From: Glycocaulis alkaliphilus
Lineage (GTDB): Bacteria > Pseudomonadota > Alphaproteobacteria > Caulobacterales > Maricaulaceae
Length of the DNA: 64,000 nucleotides
Direction of reading: 5' to 3'
NCBI RefSeq assembly: GCF_004000605.1
Contig: NZ_CP018911.1
Coordinates: forward strand, 2,208,501 to 2,272,500
Positions 19,183-28,527 of the stretch are shown here, piece after piece (position 1 is the first letter of the stretch; each line of letters begins with the position of its first letter). The translations under genes and the position numbers were made by a program. The notes below the pieces were generated by a model. That model was given only the letters and a program-made list of their open reading frames with translations. It had not been told where the DNA came from and searched no databases.

Positions 19183-20154
19183 ATGCCGGATATCGCCGAT
19201 AACCTTAAAAAATATGCCGCCCGGTTTGGTGCAGGCGCCGGCGAACGCTCACGTCCCCTGTCACCGCACCTGAAAGCGCTGGAGGCTGAATCCATCCACA
19301 TCATGCGCGAGGTTGCGGCAGAGTTTGCCAATCCCGTCATGCTCTACTCGATCGGCAAGGATTCAGCGGTCATGCTGCATCTGGCGCTGAAGGCGTTTTA
19401 CCCCTCCCGTCCGCCATTCCCGCTGCAGCATGTCGATACGGGCTGGAAATTCCGCGACATGATCACCTATCGCGACACGCTGGCGAGCGCGCTGGGGCTG
19501 GAACTGCGTGTGGAGATCAATGAGGACGGCGTTAAACGGGGCATCAACCCGTTCGACAGCGGCTCAAACCTGCACACGCAGGTGATGAAGACCGAGGCGC
19601 TGAGAAACGCGATGAACCGCCATGGCTATGACGCGGCCTTCGGCGGCGCACGGCGCGATGAAGAGAAATCGCGCGCCAAGGAACGGATCTTCTCCTTCCG
19701 TGACGCCCACCATGCCTGGGACCCGCGCAATCAGCGCCCTGAGCTCTGGCGCACCTTCAACACCCGCATCAAGCAGGGCGAATCCATCCGGGTTTTCCCC
19801 CTGTCCAACTGGACTGAGCTGGATATCTGGCAGTACATCCTGGAAGACGATATTCCGATTGTCCCGCTCTATCTGGCCGCTGAGCGGCCCGTTGTCGAGC
19901 GCGGGGGCACCCTGCTCATGGTCGATGATGACCGTTTCCCGCTGCAGCCAGGCGAAACGCCGCAAATGCGCCGGATCCGGTTCCGCACGCTGGGTTGCTA
20001 TCCGCTGACCGGGGCCATCGAGTCCGGCGCGGAGACACTGGAAGACATCGTGCTGGAAATGCTGACGGCGCGCACGTCAGAGCGCTCCGGCCGCCTGATC
20101 GACCACGACGAATCCGGGTCGATGGAAAAGAAAAAGCGTGAGGGATATTTCTGA
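19183..20154 (+). CDS. cysD: Sulfate adenylyltransferase small subunit
   Basis: 323 residues. ATP sulfurylase catalytic subunit, making adenosine 5'-phosphosulfate from sulfate and ATP together with CysN. The PP-loop [17 protein letters not shown] is intact, with [26 protein letters not shown] and the C-terminal [10 protein letters not shown] typical of CysD. The frame is open upstream to 19051, but ATG 19183 ([10 protein letters not shown]) follows an AAGGAAG box. Co-transcribed with cysNC. Its position inside a sulfotransferase locus suggests it supplies PAPS rather than cysteine synthesis alone. Confidence 0.95.
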   Translation: MPDIADNLKKYAARFGAGAGERSRPLSPHLKALEAESIHIMREVAAEFANPVMLYSIGKDSAVMLHLALKAFYPSRPPFPLQHVDTGWKFRDMITYRDTLASALGLELRVEINEDGVKRGINPFDSGSNLHTQVMKTEALRNAMNRHGYDAAFGGARRDEEKSRAKERIFSFRDAHHAWDPRNQRPELWRTFNTRIKQGESIRVFPLSNWTELDIWQYILEDDIPIVPLYLAAERPVVERGGTLLMVDDDRFPLQPGETPQMRRIRFRTLGCYPLTGAIESGAETLEDIVLEMLTARTSERSGRLIDHDESGSMEKKKREGYF

Positions 20155-20155
20155 T

Positions 20156-22057
20156 ATGGCCGAGGGGGACGCACGCAGCGCCGTGCTGAGCCGGCTCACG
20201 CGAGCGGGTGACAAGGGGGTTTTGCGCTTCATCACCTGCGGATCGGTGGATGATGGCAAGTCGACGCTGATCGGACGGCTGCTTTACGATTCCAAGCTGT
20301 TGTTCGAAGATCAGATCGCCACGCTTGAGCGCGACTCGAAAAAGCACGGCACGACCGGCGAGAACACGATGGATTTCGCGCTTCTGCTCGACGGGCTGGA
20401 AGCCGAGCGCGAGCAGGGCATCACCATCGATGTCGCCTATCGCTTCTTCAACACCGAAAAGCGCAAATTCGTCGTCGCCGACACGCCCGGCCACGAACAA
20501 TATACCCGCAATATGGCCACCGGCGCGTCCACGGCCGATCTGGCCATCATTCTGGTCGATGCGCGCAAGGGCGTGCTCACCCAGACGCGCCGCCACACCT
20601 ATATCGCCAACATGATGGGCATCCGCCACGCCGTGCTGGCGGTCAACAAGATGGACATGGCCGGGTATTCCCGCTCGCGCTTCCACGAGATCGTGTCGGA
20701 CTATCTGCGTATCGCTGAAACGCTCGGCTTTGACACCATCACGCCGATACCGATCTCGGCCCTGCATGGCGACAACATCTTCGCGCCTTCAGAGGCCATG
20801 AGCTGGCATGATGGCCCTACCCTGCTGGCCCATCTGGAGAGCGTGGAAACCGCGACCGAGGAAGTGGCCAACCGGCCTTTCCGCATGCCGGTCCAGTGGG
20901 TGAACCGCCCCAATCTCGATTTCAGGGGCTTCTCCGGCGCCGTCACCTCAGGGCGGATCACCGCCGGTGACGAGATCGTCGCGGCCCTGAGCGGCAAGAC
21001 GGCCAATATCGCGCGCATCGTGACCGCTGATGGCGACCAGTCAGAGGCCGTGGCCGGCGACGCGGTGACCATCGTGCTCGACCGCGATATTGACGTGTCG
21101 CGCGGCGATATTCTGGCCGATGCCAAGGCGCGCCCGGAGGTCTCCGGCCAGTTTGCCGCCGAGCTTTTGTGGATGGCAGAGGAGGAGATGCTGCCCGGCC
21201 GCTCCTATCTGCTAAAAGCTGGCGGGCAGGTAACACCGGCTTCCGTCACCACGCTCAAACACAAGCTGAACGTGAACACGTTCGAGAAGGAGCCCGGCAC
21301 CAGCCTGAGGCTCAACGAGATCGGCGTGTGTACGCTGGCCACTTCCCGCGCCATCGCCTTCGACCCTTATGCCGACCAGCGCGATACCGGCTCCTTTATC
21401 CTGGTCGACCGTTTCACCAATCAGACGGTTGCTGCCGGCATGATCGAGTTTGGCCTGCGCCGGGCCAGCAATGTCCACACTCATGCGATGGATGTCGATC
21501 AGACCCGCCGCGCCGCCATGAAAGGCCAGAAGCCGTGCGTGCTCTGGTTCACGGGCCTTTCGGGCGCGGGCAAGTCCACAATCGCCAACCTGGTCGAGCG
21601 CAAGCTCGCCGAAGGCGGGCGCCACACCTATTCGCTGGACGGCGACAATGTGCGCCACGGGCTGAACCGGGATCTGGGCTTCACCGATGCAGACCGGGTG
21701 GAAAACATCCGCCGCATTGGCGAGGTGGCTCGCCTGTTTGTGGATGCCGGCCTGATCGTGACATGCTCCTTCATCTCGCCCTTCCGCGCCGAGCGCGCCA
21801 TGGTCCGCGAGATGCTGGAAGCGGGCCGCTTCATCGAAGTGTTTGTCGATGCGCCGCTGGAGCTGTGCATGCAGCGCGACCCCAAGGGCCTCTACAAGAA
21901 AGCCCAAGCCGGCGAGATCAAGAACTTCACCGGCTTTGACAGCCCCTACGAAGCACCTGAAACACCCGAACTGCATCTTCGCACCGGCGAAATGTCAGCC
22001 GAAGAGGCCGCTGAACAGGTGATCGACCAGCTGATAAGACAAAGGCTGATCGGGTAG
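20156..22057 (+). CDS. cysNC: Fused sulfate adenylyltransferase subunit 1 / adenylyl-sulfate kinase
   Basis: 633 residues in two parts. The CysN GTPase has a P-loop GSVDDGKST near 29-37, [12 protein letters not shown] (G3) and VNKMDM (G4), with EF-Tu-like beta barrels after. The CysC APS kinase begins near 440, with P-loop GLSGAGKST near 467 and [14 protein letters not shown]. Together with CysD this protein makes PAPS, the donor for sulfotransferases. ATG 20156 lies 1 bp after the cysD stop; an in-frame GTG at 20138 would add six residues. It converges on the sulfotransferase genes. Confidence 0.95.
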   Translation: MAEGDARSAVLSRLTRAGDKGVLRFITCGSVDDGKSTLIGRLLYDSKLLFEDQIATLERDSKKHGTTGENTMDFALLLDGLEAEREQGITIDVAYRFFNTEKRKFVVADTPGHEQYTRNMATGASTADLAIILVDARKGVLTQTRRHTYIANMMGIRHAVLAVNKMDMAGYSRSRFHEIVSDYLRIAETLGFDTITPIPISALHGDNIFAPSEAMSWHDGPTLLAHLESVETATEEVANRPFRMPVQWVNRPNLDFRGFSGAVTSGRITAGDEIVAALSGKTANIARIVTADGDQSEAVAGDAVTIVLDRDIDVSRGDILADAKARPEVSGQFAAELLWMAEEEMLPGRSYLLKAGGQVTPASVTTLKHKLNVNTFEKEPGTSLRLNEIGVCTLATSRAIAFDPYADQRDTGSFILVDRFTNQTVAAGMIEFGLRRASNVHTHAMDVDQTRRAAMKGQKPCVLWFTGLSGAGKSTIANLVERKLAEGGRHTYSLDGDNVRHGLNRDLGFTDADRVENIRRIGEVARLFVDAGLIVTCSFISPFRAERAMVREMLEAGRFIEVFVDAPLELCMQRDPKGLYKKAQAGEIKNFTGFDSPYEAPETPELHLRTGEMSAEEAAEQVIDQLIRQRLIG

Positions 22058-22069
22058 GAGTAGGAACAA

Positions 22070-22912
22070 TCACTTTGGCGTAAGGATGGGAAGGTCGGTG
22101 TTGAACGCAGCGTTGAAGCGCTCAACGGCCTCCTTCAGCTCGGCACTGTTGGTCAGGAAATTCTGCTCCTCATCAGTGAGCTCGGAGCGCGCGGGCTTCC
22201 CGGTGACATTCAGCGTGGAGTTTCTGTTGCTGGTGCTGGCTAGCGCTTGTGCAGCGGGTTGCCGCGCATCGCCGCCGAATAATGGGCGATAGACGCGGTC
22301 AAACAGCCAGTCCTCGCGGGAAGCGGCATCCAGAAACGCATTAAGATGCAACAGGTGGATCTGCCACCCCCCATCCTTGCTCTCGTTCCAGGCCTTGAAC
22401 TTCACAATAGATTGCAGGAGCGGCAGCAAGCGCTCCACATATTCTTCAACGTCTTTTCTCCAGCCACGGCTATGGAGAGAGAGGAAATTCTGATCCAGAT
22501 TGCGGATACAGAAGAAGAAGTGCCGCTCGTTTTCGAATTCGCCGTATAGCTCGTTCATCAGCCGCCAGCGCTTCTCTATCTGAGGCGTCTTGAAGCCCAC
22601 GACATGCCTGGACGTTAAGGCATTAAAATTGAAAGGCATTTGAGGGCTTTTGGCGTACATTCCCGTCAATGTCAGGGCGACACGATGCGAAGCAAACTTC
22701 TTCTGGCGGCCGCGCCCGCGAAGGGTACGCCGGCTCGTCTCTTCAGCATGATAGGCCGCCATCTCCTCGAGGGCGCCCTTCACCTTTGGCAGGGCGTAAT
22801 GGCCCACTTCGCCAAACAGCTGTGTATCGGGGTGCGCCGATATCAGATCAGCAAAGTTCCGGGTCCCGCTGCGGGGACTCCCGCCAATAATGCACAGTTT
22901 GGGATCGTTCAC
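22070..22912 (-). CDS. Sulfotransferase family protein (last gene of the glycan operon)
   Basis: 280 residues. The 5'-phosphosulfate-binding loop is readable as IIGGSPRSGTRNFADLI at the N-terminus, and FFFCIRNLDQNFLSLHSRGW provides the 3'-phosphate-binding region. It would transfer sulfate from PAPS to a glycan hydroxyl or amine in the cytoplasm. The start overlaps the stop of the upstream sulfotransferase by 4 bp. Both share length, layout and the C-terminal 'TSNRNSTLNVTGKP'-type segment, so they are tandem paralogues with presumably different positions of attack. Confidence 0.87.
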   Translation of the reverse strand: MNDPKLCIIGGSPRSGTRNFADLISAHPDTQLFGEVGHYALPKVKGALEEMAAYHAEETSRRTLRGRGRQKKFASHRVALTLTGMYAKSPQMPFNFNALTSRHVVGFKTPQIEKRWRLMNELYGEFENERHFFFCIRNLDQNFLSLHSRGWRKDVEEYVERLLPLLQSIVKFKAWNESKDGGWQIHLLHLNAFLDAASREDWLFDRVYRPLFGGDARQPAAQALASTSNRNSTLNVTGKPARSELTDEEQNFLTNSAELKEAVERFNAAFNTDLPILTPK

Positions 22913-23715
22913 CTTATGGCCTCCAAAGCATTAAACCCTTGGCCCGGGTACAGTTGTTCAAGTTCGCGCAGCAATGACCACAACTCGTCATCCTGTTGGC
23001 AGTACTGCCAATCAGCATCCGACAGAGCCGTCGGGCGCTGCTTTCCAGTCGCCTGCACAGTCGCGTTCCGGTTGGTGGTTTTGTGGAAAAGACTTAGGGC
23101 GTCGTCTGCGGACATTGGCAGCTGCAACGGTTCAAAGACGCGTGAACGCAGCCACTCCCCCTTGCTGTCCGATGCCAGGAACTGATCAAGGCTCAGTATC
23201 CGTATCGCCCATTCATCTCCCAGGCCATTAGCGCCGGACATTTCAACGAGCGCCTTCAGCGACCTCTTATAGTAATCAATGAAAGATTGAATGTCTGCCT
23301 TCCACCCCAAATTATAAACAGATAAAAATATATCCCGAAAATCTCTGTTGCAGAAGAAAAATACTTTATTAGCCTCGCCAACATCCAGTATATTTCTAAT
23401 CTTACTAAATTGCCACTCCGCTCTCGGGGTTTTGAATCCGATAACGGCGCCGCTTCCTTTCACCTGAAAATGCTTGGGGTACTTGGCATAGAGGGCACAA
23501 ATGGACACGGCCATGCGCGCAGTCGTTTCCGCGTCCAGCACGCTATCGTGCTTTAAGTGAAAGGCGCGCAACTGGCTGATTAGCTTGTCGATTTTAACAA
23601 ACGCGTACCTGCCAATTTCACCCGAAATCTGCACATCAGGATGCTGATTAAGAATATCTGTGAACTGCCGGGTACCGCTGCGCTGATACCCTCCAACGAC
23701 GCACACAGTGCTCAT
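22909..23715 (-). CDS. Sulfotransferase family protein
   Basis: 268 residues from ATG 23715. PAPS-binding VVGGYQRSGTRQFTDIL at the N-terminus and VFFFCNRDFRDIFLSVYNLGW for the 3'-phosphate site. Paralogue of the next gene downstream: both share the RNAT/RNST-V-x-TGK block near the C-terminus. Parts of the gene (about 23270-23400) are noticeably AT-rich for this genome, hinting at acquisition. An upstream in-frame start at 23760 adds a Cys-rich stretch unlike the family, so 23715 is preferred. Confidence 0.87.
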   Translation of the reverse strand: MSTVCVVGGYQRSGTRQFTDILNQHPDVQISGEIGRYAFVKIDKLISQLRAFHLKHDSVLDAETTARMAVSICALYAKYPKHFQVKGSGAVIGFKTPRAEWQFSKIRNILDVGEANKVFFFCNRDFRDIFLSVYNLGWKADIQSFIDYYKRSLKALVEMSGANGLGDEWAIRILSLDQFLASDSKGEWLRSRVFEPLQLPMSADDALSLFHKTTNRNATVQATGKQRPTALSDADWQYCQQDDELWSLLRELEQLYPGQGFNALEAIR

Positions 23716-23809
23716 ATTGCCCCCAACCTTAATCCGGCTACACCTGCAGCAAGCGTGCAACCAGCAAAGTATTTTGCCATCAAAGAAGACAAGCCACCCG
23801 GCACAGCAA

Positions 23810-24421
23810 TCACACCGGCAGCTGTTGTTGTCCGGGAGCGATAGCCTTCTCCCGCTCGGTCTCGGGCAAGCTCACAAATTGATCCGAAGACAGGATGTCG
23901 AAGTCCTTGGCGATCATGCTCACCAGCTCCCGGTATTCCTCTGTCCGCTGATCATTCACATAATTGGCGATCTTTCCGCCCTCCTCGAACTCCAGCAATG
24001 ACCATGAGTGGGTGAGCAGGTTGAGGAATTTACGTTTCTCCCCGCTCCGGTCCTGCAGAGCGTATTTGCGGTAGAGCGCTTTCACATTGTGTGCTCCGTC
24101 ACGCTTCATAGGAAAGGCGAACGAAGCAAAGACGCTCTCATCACGCTGCTCCTCGGTCAGCGGAATTTCGATGATGCCGTTGGACCAGCGGTACGGGCCA
24201 TCCAGCTCGGCAGGCTGCGCGCCTCGCCCCATGGCGGCAGATTTGTGGCTGGCGTTAAAGGAAAGCTGCAACCCCGCCTCGGCCATTGCTTCAATGGTCG
24301 CGCCGCTCCAGCGGAATGACCCGGCCCGGTAGGCAAGCGTAGGCCGTCCGGTAAGCTGCGCCAGCCGGTCCGCGAAGTGCTTCAGGACGAAGTGCGCCCG
24401 GCTCTTGTCGAACTCGTTCAT
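23810..24421 (-). CDS. C-terminal half of a polysaccharide deacetylase-like domain, out of frame with its N-terminal half
   Basis: 203 residues from ATG 24421, the first ATG left in this frame. It contains TLAYRAGSFRWSGATIEAMAEAGLQLSFNAS, the RAG-containing motif and following strand of NodB-like deacetylases, but lacks the N-terminal metal-binding residues. Those are found in the preceding frame (VDTE and LHAHPE, codons ending near 24470). The two halves join perfectly if one base is removed at TTTTGGGG (24454-24461, minus strand). So this is most likely the 3' part of one gene with the sulfotransferase upstream, broken by a frameshift. Whether it is translated separately is unknown. Confidence 0.6.
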   Translation of the reverse strand: MNEFDKSRAHFVLKHFADRLAQLTGRPTLAYRAGSFRWSGATIEAMAEAGLQLSFNASHKSAAMGRGAQPAELDGPYRWSNGIIEIPLTEEQRDESVFASFAFPMKRDGAHNVKALYRKYALQDRSGEKRKFLNLLTHSWSLLEFEEGGKIANYVNDQRTEEYRELVSMIAKDFDILSSDQFVSLPETEREKAIAPGQQQLPV

Positions 24422-24431
24422 CTGGGACGGC

Positions 24432-25580
24432 TCAGACGGCAAGTCGTGACGCGCCCCAAAACGCATCGGGCAAAATCTCCGGGTGAGCGTGAAGCTGCAC
24501 GTCCTCCCCCGCATCACCAAGATAGCGGGCCACATCAGCGATCGACTCGCCGAACAGCTCTTCTTCACACATATCGAGAAAGAAGACGTGCCGGGCGCCA
24601 AACTCCTTGCCTATCGCCGCCATTTCCCTGATCCCGGCGCGCCCTTTTGGGTGCTCCCCCCAGATCAGCTTGTTGACGTGGCGGTTTTTCGCCCTGTAGC
24701 GCATGGCCTCGGTATCTACCGTCAGGAAAGCCAGCCGCGAGCCCAGCCGGTTTACCGCCGGACGAGCCGGGCGCGTTCCAAGCAAATTTGCATCCCGCTT
24801 GGGCGCGTACTGCGAGTAGGTTTGCCACTTTCCGGGATCAATAACGCCCCTGGACGCCAGGGCGGAAATGCCATCTGCCAGCTTATGTGCGGCCGCTTCC
24901 TTCTCCGCCTCCGTCAGACGGATTTTCTGCGTATTTTCTGACAGCTTAGTGCGGACGTAGGGCACCTCCTCAAACGGGAAGGCATCAATCTGCAGAAATT
25001 CTGAAAGGCGCCCCAGCAACTCGGCGCGCCTTTGTTGGAGATCCTCAAGCGCATAGATGAATAACCGCTTTCCGGGAAACGCGTTCTCGAAGCGCTCAAG
25101 CTGCATGTTGTAATCAGAGTACGCTAGCGCCTGAGCAAGAAACTTGGCTCTTGCCTTCGGGTTTTCAGGATCGACATATCCCTTGCCCGCATTGTGGACA
25201 AAGTGACTTTCGATCCGCTCGATCGGATCCCTCATGGCGTAGATAAAGGTGAAATCCAAGCCTGAGCGCCGCATCCGCTCAGGCACCCGCTTGATAAGGG
25301 GGTATTTGGTATAGTGGGTGGACGATTCCAGTCCGTATAGATGGGCTTGAGGATCGAACTTCGTCCATCCTGAGAGATACCAGCTCAGCCCTTTCTTCCA
25401 GTTCTCATCGCTCGAAAAGAAATGCGGGTCGTGCGCCTTCTCGTGGGGGCACAGCTGAGGGTGCTGGGACAGATAGCGCAGCATCGCCCGGGTCCCACAC
25501 CGCATGCCGCCAATCATGACCAGTAGTTTGGCCGGTATAGCCTGTTTGGTTACGCTGGGTTGGGGCGGTGCGTCATTCAT
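24432..25580 (-). CDS. Heparan-type sulfotransferase fused to the start of a polysaccharide deacetylase
   Basis: 382 residues before the stop. Residues 18-42 hold the PAPS loop (MIGGMRCGTRAM), with HFF at 53-55, and 113-127 the 3'-phosphate site (IYAMRDPIERIESHF), in the layout of glycosaminoglycan sulfotransferases. From about 283 a second domain begins: AFLTVDTE (284-291) and VQLHAHPE (361-368), which are the catalytic Asp and metal-binding His motifs of a NodB/PuuE-like deacetylase. The domain is cut short by a +1 shift at 24454-24461 and continues in the other frame to 23810, giving about 589 residues if repaired. Probable role: N-deacetylation and sulfation of a HexNAc in the capsule. 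The dual role is inferred. Confidence 0.8.
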   Translation of the reverse strand: MNDAPPQPSVTKQAIPAKLLVMIGGMRCGTRAMLRYLSQHPQLCPHEKAHDPHFFSSDENWKKGLSWYLSGWTKFDPQAHLYGLESSTHYTKYPLIKRVPERMRRSGLDFTFIYAMRDPIERIESHFVHNAGKGYVDPENPKARAKFLAQALAYSDYNMQLERFENAFPGKRLFIYALEDLQQRRAELLGRLSEFLQIDAFPFEEVPYVRTKLSENTQKIRLTEAEKEAAAHKLADGISALASRGVIDPGKWQTYSQYAPKRDANLLGTRPARPAVNRLGSRLAFLTVDTEAMRYRAKNRHVNKLIWGEHPKGRAGIREMAAIGKEFGARHVFFLDMCEEELFGESIADVARYLGDAGEDVQLHAHPEILPDAFWGASRLAV

Positions 25581-25677
25581 AGGATCTGACCTTGGCAGAA
25601 AAGTCGGAAAATGGAGGGCGCTACGCCCGTGCTATGGCTTCGCCCGCTTCCATAGTCGCCAGATTCAATGGCCGAGG

Positions 25678-28176
25678 CTACCGCCCCCTGTCAGTCAGCA
25701 CCTTGCGGTAAACGTCTGCCACGCGGGCGCCCGCCACGTCCCAGGTGCGGTGGGCCAGCACCCAGCGGCGCGCCTCGGCGCCCAGACGTGCGCGCAAGGC
25801 CGGGTCAAGGATCAGGCGCTCGAGTGCATCGGCAAGAGCCTGGGTCGAGCCCTTGGCAAACTGCAGGCCGCGCTCCTCGTGCTCCACGATCTCGGCCAGC
25901 GCCCGCACATCCGACACGATCACGGCCTTTTCCATCGCCATGGCTTCAAATGGCTTCAGGGGCGACACGACCTCGCACACCTCCCAGGGTTTGCGCGGGA
26001 AAGGCGCGATGTCGACCAGCGAGTAATAGGCCTCCACCTCTTCGTGGGGCACCCGCCCCGGCGCGATGAATGTGTCGCCAAGCCCCGCTTTCTCGGCCCG
26101 GTAGATCAGATCGGGCGTTTCCTTGCCATCCCCGACCAGCAGGAGCCGGAAATCGATCCCCTTGCCGCGCAGGCGTGCGCACGCATCGATCAGATCATCA
26201 AGACCCTCATAGATCACGTGGGACCCGATATAGCCGATGACCGGCACTCCCGCCGGCACACCCAGCTTCGCGGCCAGCGCTTCATCGCGCGCCTGCGGCA
26301 GGAAGCGGGCGGCATCCACACTATTGTGAACCAGCGTGATCTGGGCCTCGTCCACGCCGCGCTCGATCAGCTCGTCCTTCATGGCCGAGGTCAGCGTAAT
26401 CGCCGCGTCGGCTTCACGCGCGCAGACTGCCTCCAGCCGCGCCATGCCCCGGAACTGGGAGCTGCGGCGGAAGGCCGGCTCGCGCGATGCGCGCGTGATT
26501 TCCCAAAACCCCCTCGCCTCATAGATGAAGGGCACACCGCACCGGCGTGCTGCGATCAGGGCCGGGAAGCCGGTCATGTAGTTCGATGCAGCGTGAACCA
26601 CCGCAGGGCGCACCTGGCGGATCAGCTTTTCAAACTCGTCGGCGGTCTTGTGGATGTATTCCGGCTCGGTGTGTTCGGGGCGGCCGAACACGGTGTTGTA
26701 AACATAGGTCACACCATCAATCTCGAGAGTCGGCGGTATGACCTCCGGAACGGACGGACCGAGATCAAGATCGTGCGGGAAACCCGGCCGTGTAGCGGGA
26801 ACCACTTGAACGCCTGCCTTGATCAGCCCCAGGCAAATGCCATGGCTACGCGTAGCGTACCCTGCCGAGGCGTAAGGCAGAGCGTTGTGCAGGAAGTAAA
26901 TGGCTTTCCCGCTATCAGGCTCGAACGCAGACTCGCCCGGCGCCCCAAGACGCGCCAGCTCGCCTTCAGCGTTTTCCCAGAGGAATTTCTTGTCGATCAG
27001 CTGGGCAACCTTCAGCACGTCCTCGCGGCCTTGCGCATCCTCGCGCGCACGCAGCCGCTCGATCAGCGCGCGGGCCTCGATCACCTCACCCCGGCGTGTC
27101 AGGAAGCGGGCCATCTCCACCATGTGCGACGGCGATGCATATATATCGATCGCCTTCGACAACAGCTCACGCTGGACATCTATATTGCGCAACGCGCCGG
27201 CAGCGGCGGCGGCATAACCGTAGAGCGCCGAGCGCGCATAGTCCGGCCGGCCCTCGCCGAGGCGGTCCAGCCATTCTTCCAGCTCCCGCATCTTGCCGGC
27301 GCTGATCTGTGAACGCGCGAACGCGCGAACGCGGGCACGGTCAACCGGCAAGATCGGCCCATACGGCGGACTGACGAGCACTGGCGCCCCGTCTTTTTCC
27401 GGAGCCGGCGCCCCGGCAAAGAGGGCCGCGCGCGCGGCCGCGCCGTCGGCAGGCGGGTTGACGGCCGTCTGGCGGAAACGGTTGCGCAATGTGCGTACCA
27501 CCCCGCCCAGCCTGACCATCACATTGCGTCCCACACTGTCCTGCGCAGAGGAGAGTGCCAGCACGGCCTGGTTCAGAGCGATTACGTCCGCCGCCAGCCC
27601 GCGGCTGAGCTGATCGACCTCATTGAGCCGTACCTCGGCCTTACGGGCGCGGATTTCAGCGCTCTGCATCCGTCCCAAGAGGGACTCAACCGATATCTGG
27701 GTTGTCTCCAGACGATCTTGCACTTGCCAGCGGCTGAGCGGAGCCAGCCAATACAACTCCGGCAGAAGCGGGGCCAGCGCCACAGGGGCGTCGACGGGCT
27801 GGAAGCGATTGGACAGCCTTGGTGCGTGCTCCTCGGCAATCCCGGGAGCAAGCAGAGCCAGCCTACCATCTTCCTGCAGCATACGGTCAGCAAGCCTTGC
27901 AAACGCACGCCCGCCGACGTCAAAAAACACATCGCCCTTCTTCGGCGCCACCGTAACAATCAGCTCGAACAGGGCGCCGGAATTGGCGATATCCGCCAGT
28001 GCCTGCCCGCTGTCCGGCGACCACAGGGAAACGGCGAAACCTGCCTTGGCCAACGCGGCAGGGACCTTACTGCCCGGCTGGGCGCATACCAGCGCGGCGC
28101 GCTCACCCTTTGAATGGGCCGTGGCCGCGAAACCATCGGGTGCGTCCGGAACTGTTTCCATAACCTTGTCGCTCAT
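25678..28176 (-). CDS. Large multidomain GT4 glycosyltransferase
   Basis: 832 residues. The first ~150 are a poorly defined globular region. A predicted coiled coil runs about 160-215 (RMQSAEIRARKAEVRLNEVDQ), then helical, TPR-like repeats about 290-400. The GT4 (GT-B) glycosyltransferase starts near 430 (FLHNALPYASAGYATRSHG) and has the nucleotide-sugar half with IGYIGSHVIYEGLDDL and the E-x7-E type SPLKPFEAMAMEKA. It would add a sugar to the growing capsule chain. It shares the YE-x-RG-x-W block with the two GT4 genes at 34.4-37.7 kb, showing common descent. The long N-terminus is unusual and may be a scaffold. Confidence 0.88.
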   Translation of the reverse strand: MSDKVMETVPDAPDGFAATAHSKGERAALVCAQPGSKVPAALAKAGFAVSLWSPDSGQALADIANSGALFELIVTVAPKKGDVFFDVGGRAFARLADRMLQEDGRLALLAPGIAEEHAPRLSNRFQPVDAPVALAPLLPELYWLAPLSRWQVQDRLETTQISVESLLGRMQSAEIRARKAEVRLNEVDQLSRGLAADVIALNQAVLALSSAQDSVGRNVMVRLGGVVRTLRNRFRQTAVNPPADGAAARAALFAGAPAPEKDGAPVLVSPPYGPILPVDRARVRAFARSQISAGKMRELEEWLDRLGEGRPDYARSALYGYAAAAAGALRNIDVQRELLSKAIDIYASPSHMVEMARFLTRRGEVIEARALIERLRAREDAQGREDVLKVAQLIDKKFLWENAEGELARLGAPGESAFEPDSGKAIYFLHNALPYASAGYATRSHGICLGLIKAGVQVVPATRPGFPHDLDLGPSVPEVIPPTLEIDGVTYVYNTVFGRPEHTEPEYIHKTADEFEKLIRQVRPAVVHAASNYMTGFPALIAARRCGVPFIYEARGFWEITRASREPAFRRSSQFRGMARLEAVCAREADAAITLTSAMKDELIERGVDEAQITLVHNSVDAARFLPQARDEALAAKLGVPAGVPVIGYIGSHVIYEGLDDLIDACARLRGKGIDFRLLLVGDGKETPDLIYRAEKAGLGDTFIAPGRVPHEEVEAYYSLVDIAPFPRKPWEVCEVVSPLKPFEAMAMEKAVIVSDVRALAEIVEHEERGLQFAKGSTQALADALERLILDPALRARLGAEARRWVLAHRTWDVAGARVADVYRKVLTDRGR

Positions 28177-28527
28177 ATGTGTGACTGCCCTTGCAAATGC
28201 AGGCGAAGTGAACGCGTCGACGCCTCGAAAATGCGGGCCATTTCCGCGCTTCGCAGCGTCTACGATATTGGCCCCGGCTCACCGGAGCGAGGCAATAACA
28301 AATGCCGGTGAGCAGCGCGCTGAACACCGCGAAAATGAATATTCCCCCGTCTCGATCGACGTTTTGGTAACCATGGCGAGTTGCGCTGGCAAGTGCTGAA
28401 CCGGCGTTCAGCCAAGATTTTCAGGGATACTTCCGGCCAGGCACATCACTGGTGCATCCACCGCGCTCCCTGACACCGCCGGCGCGTCCCGCAACCGGAA
28501 ATGAGGCAGAAGGCAGAGTTGCCTCTT
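28177..28527. other. Non-coding stretch between glycosyltransferase and heparinase-like genes
   Basis: About 350 bp with no gene I can support. It must hold the leader of the glycosyltransferase gene, which starts at 28176 on the minus strand. Short open frames here have no homology I recognise. A weak GAGGCA/TGCCTC hairpin lies next to the heparinase-like stop, without a T-run. Confidence 0.5.

Noticed and set aside
22070..25580. Insertion sequence or prophage around the sulfotransferases
   Set aside because: No transposase, integrase or flanking direct repeat visible; only a patch of AT-richness.
25504..27312. 602-codon plus-strand frame opposite the large glycosyltransferase
   Set aside because: Shadow frame; conserved GT4 motifs are on the minus strand.
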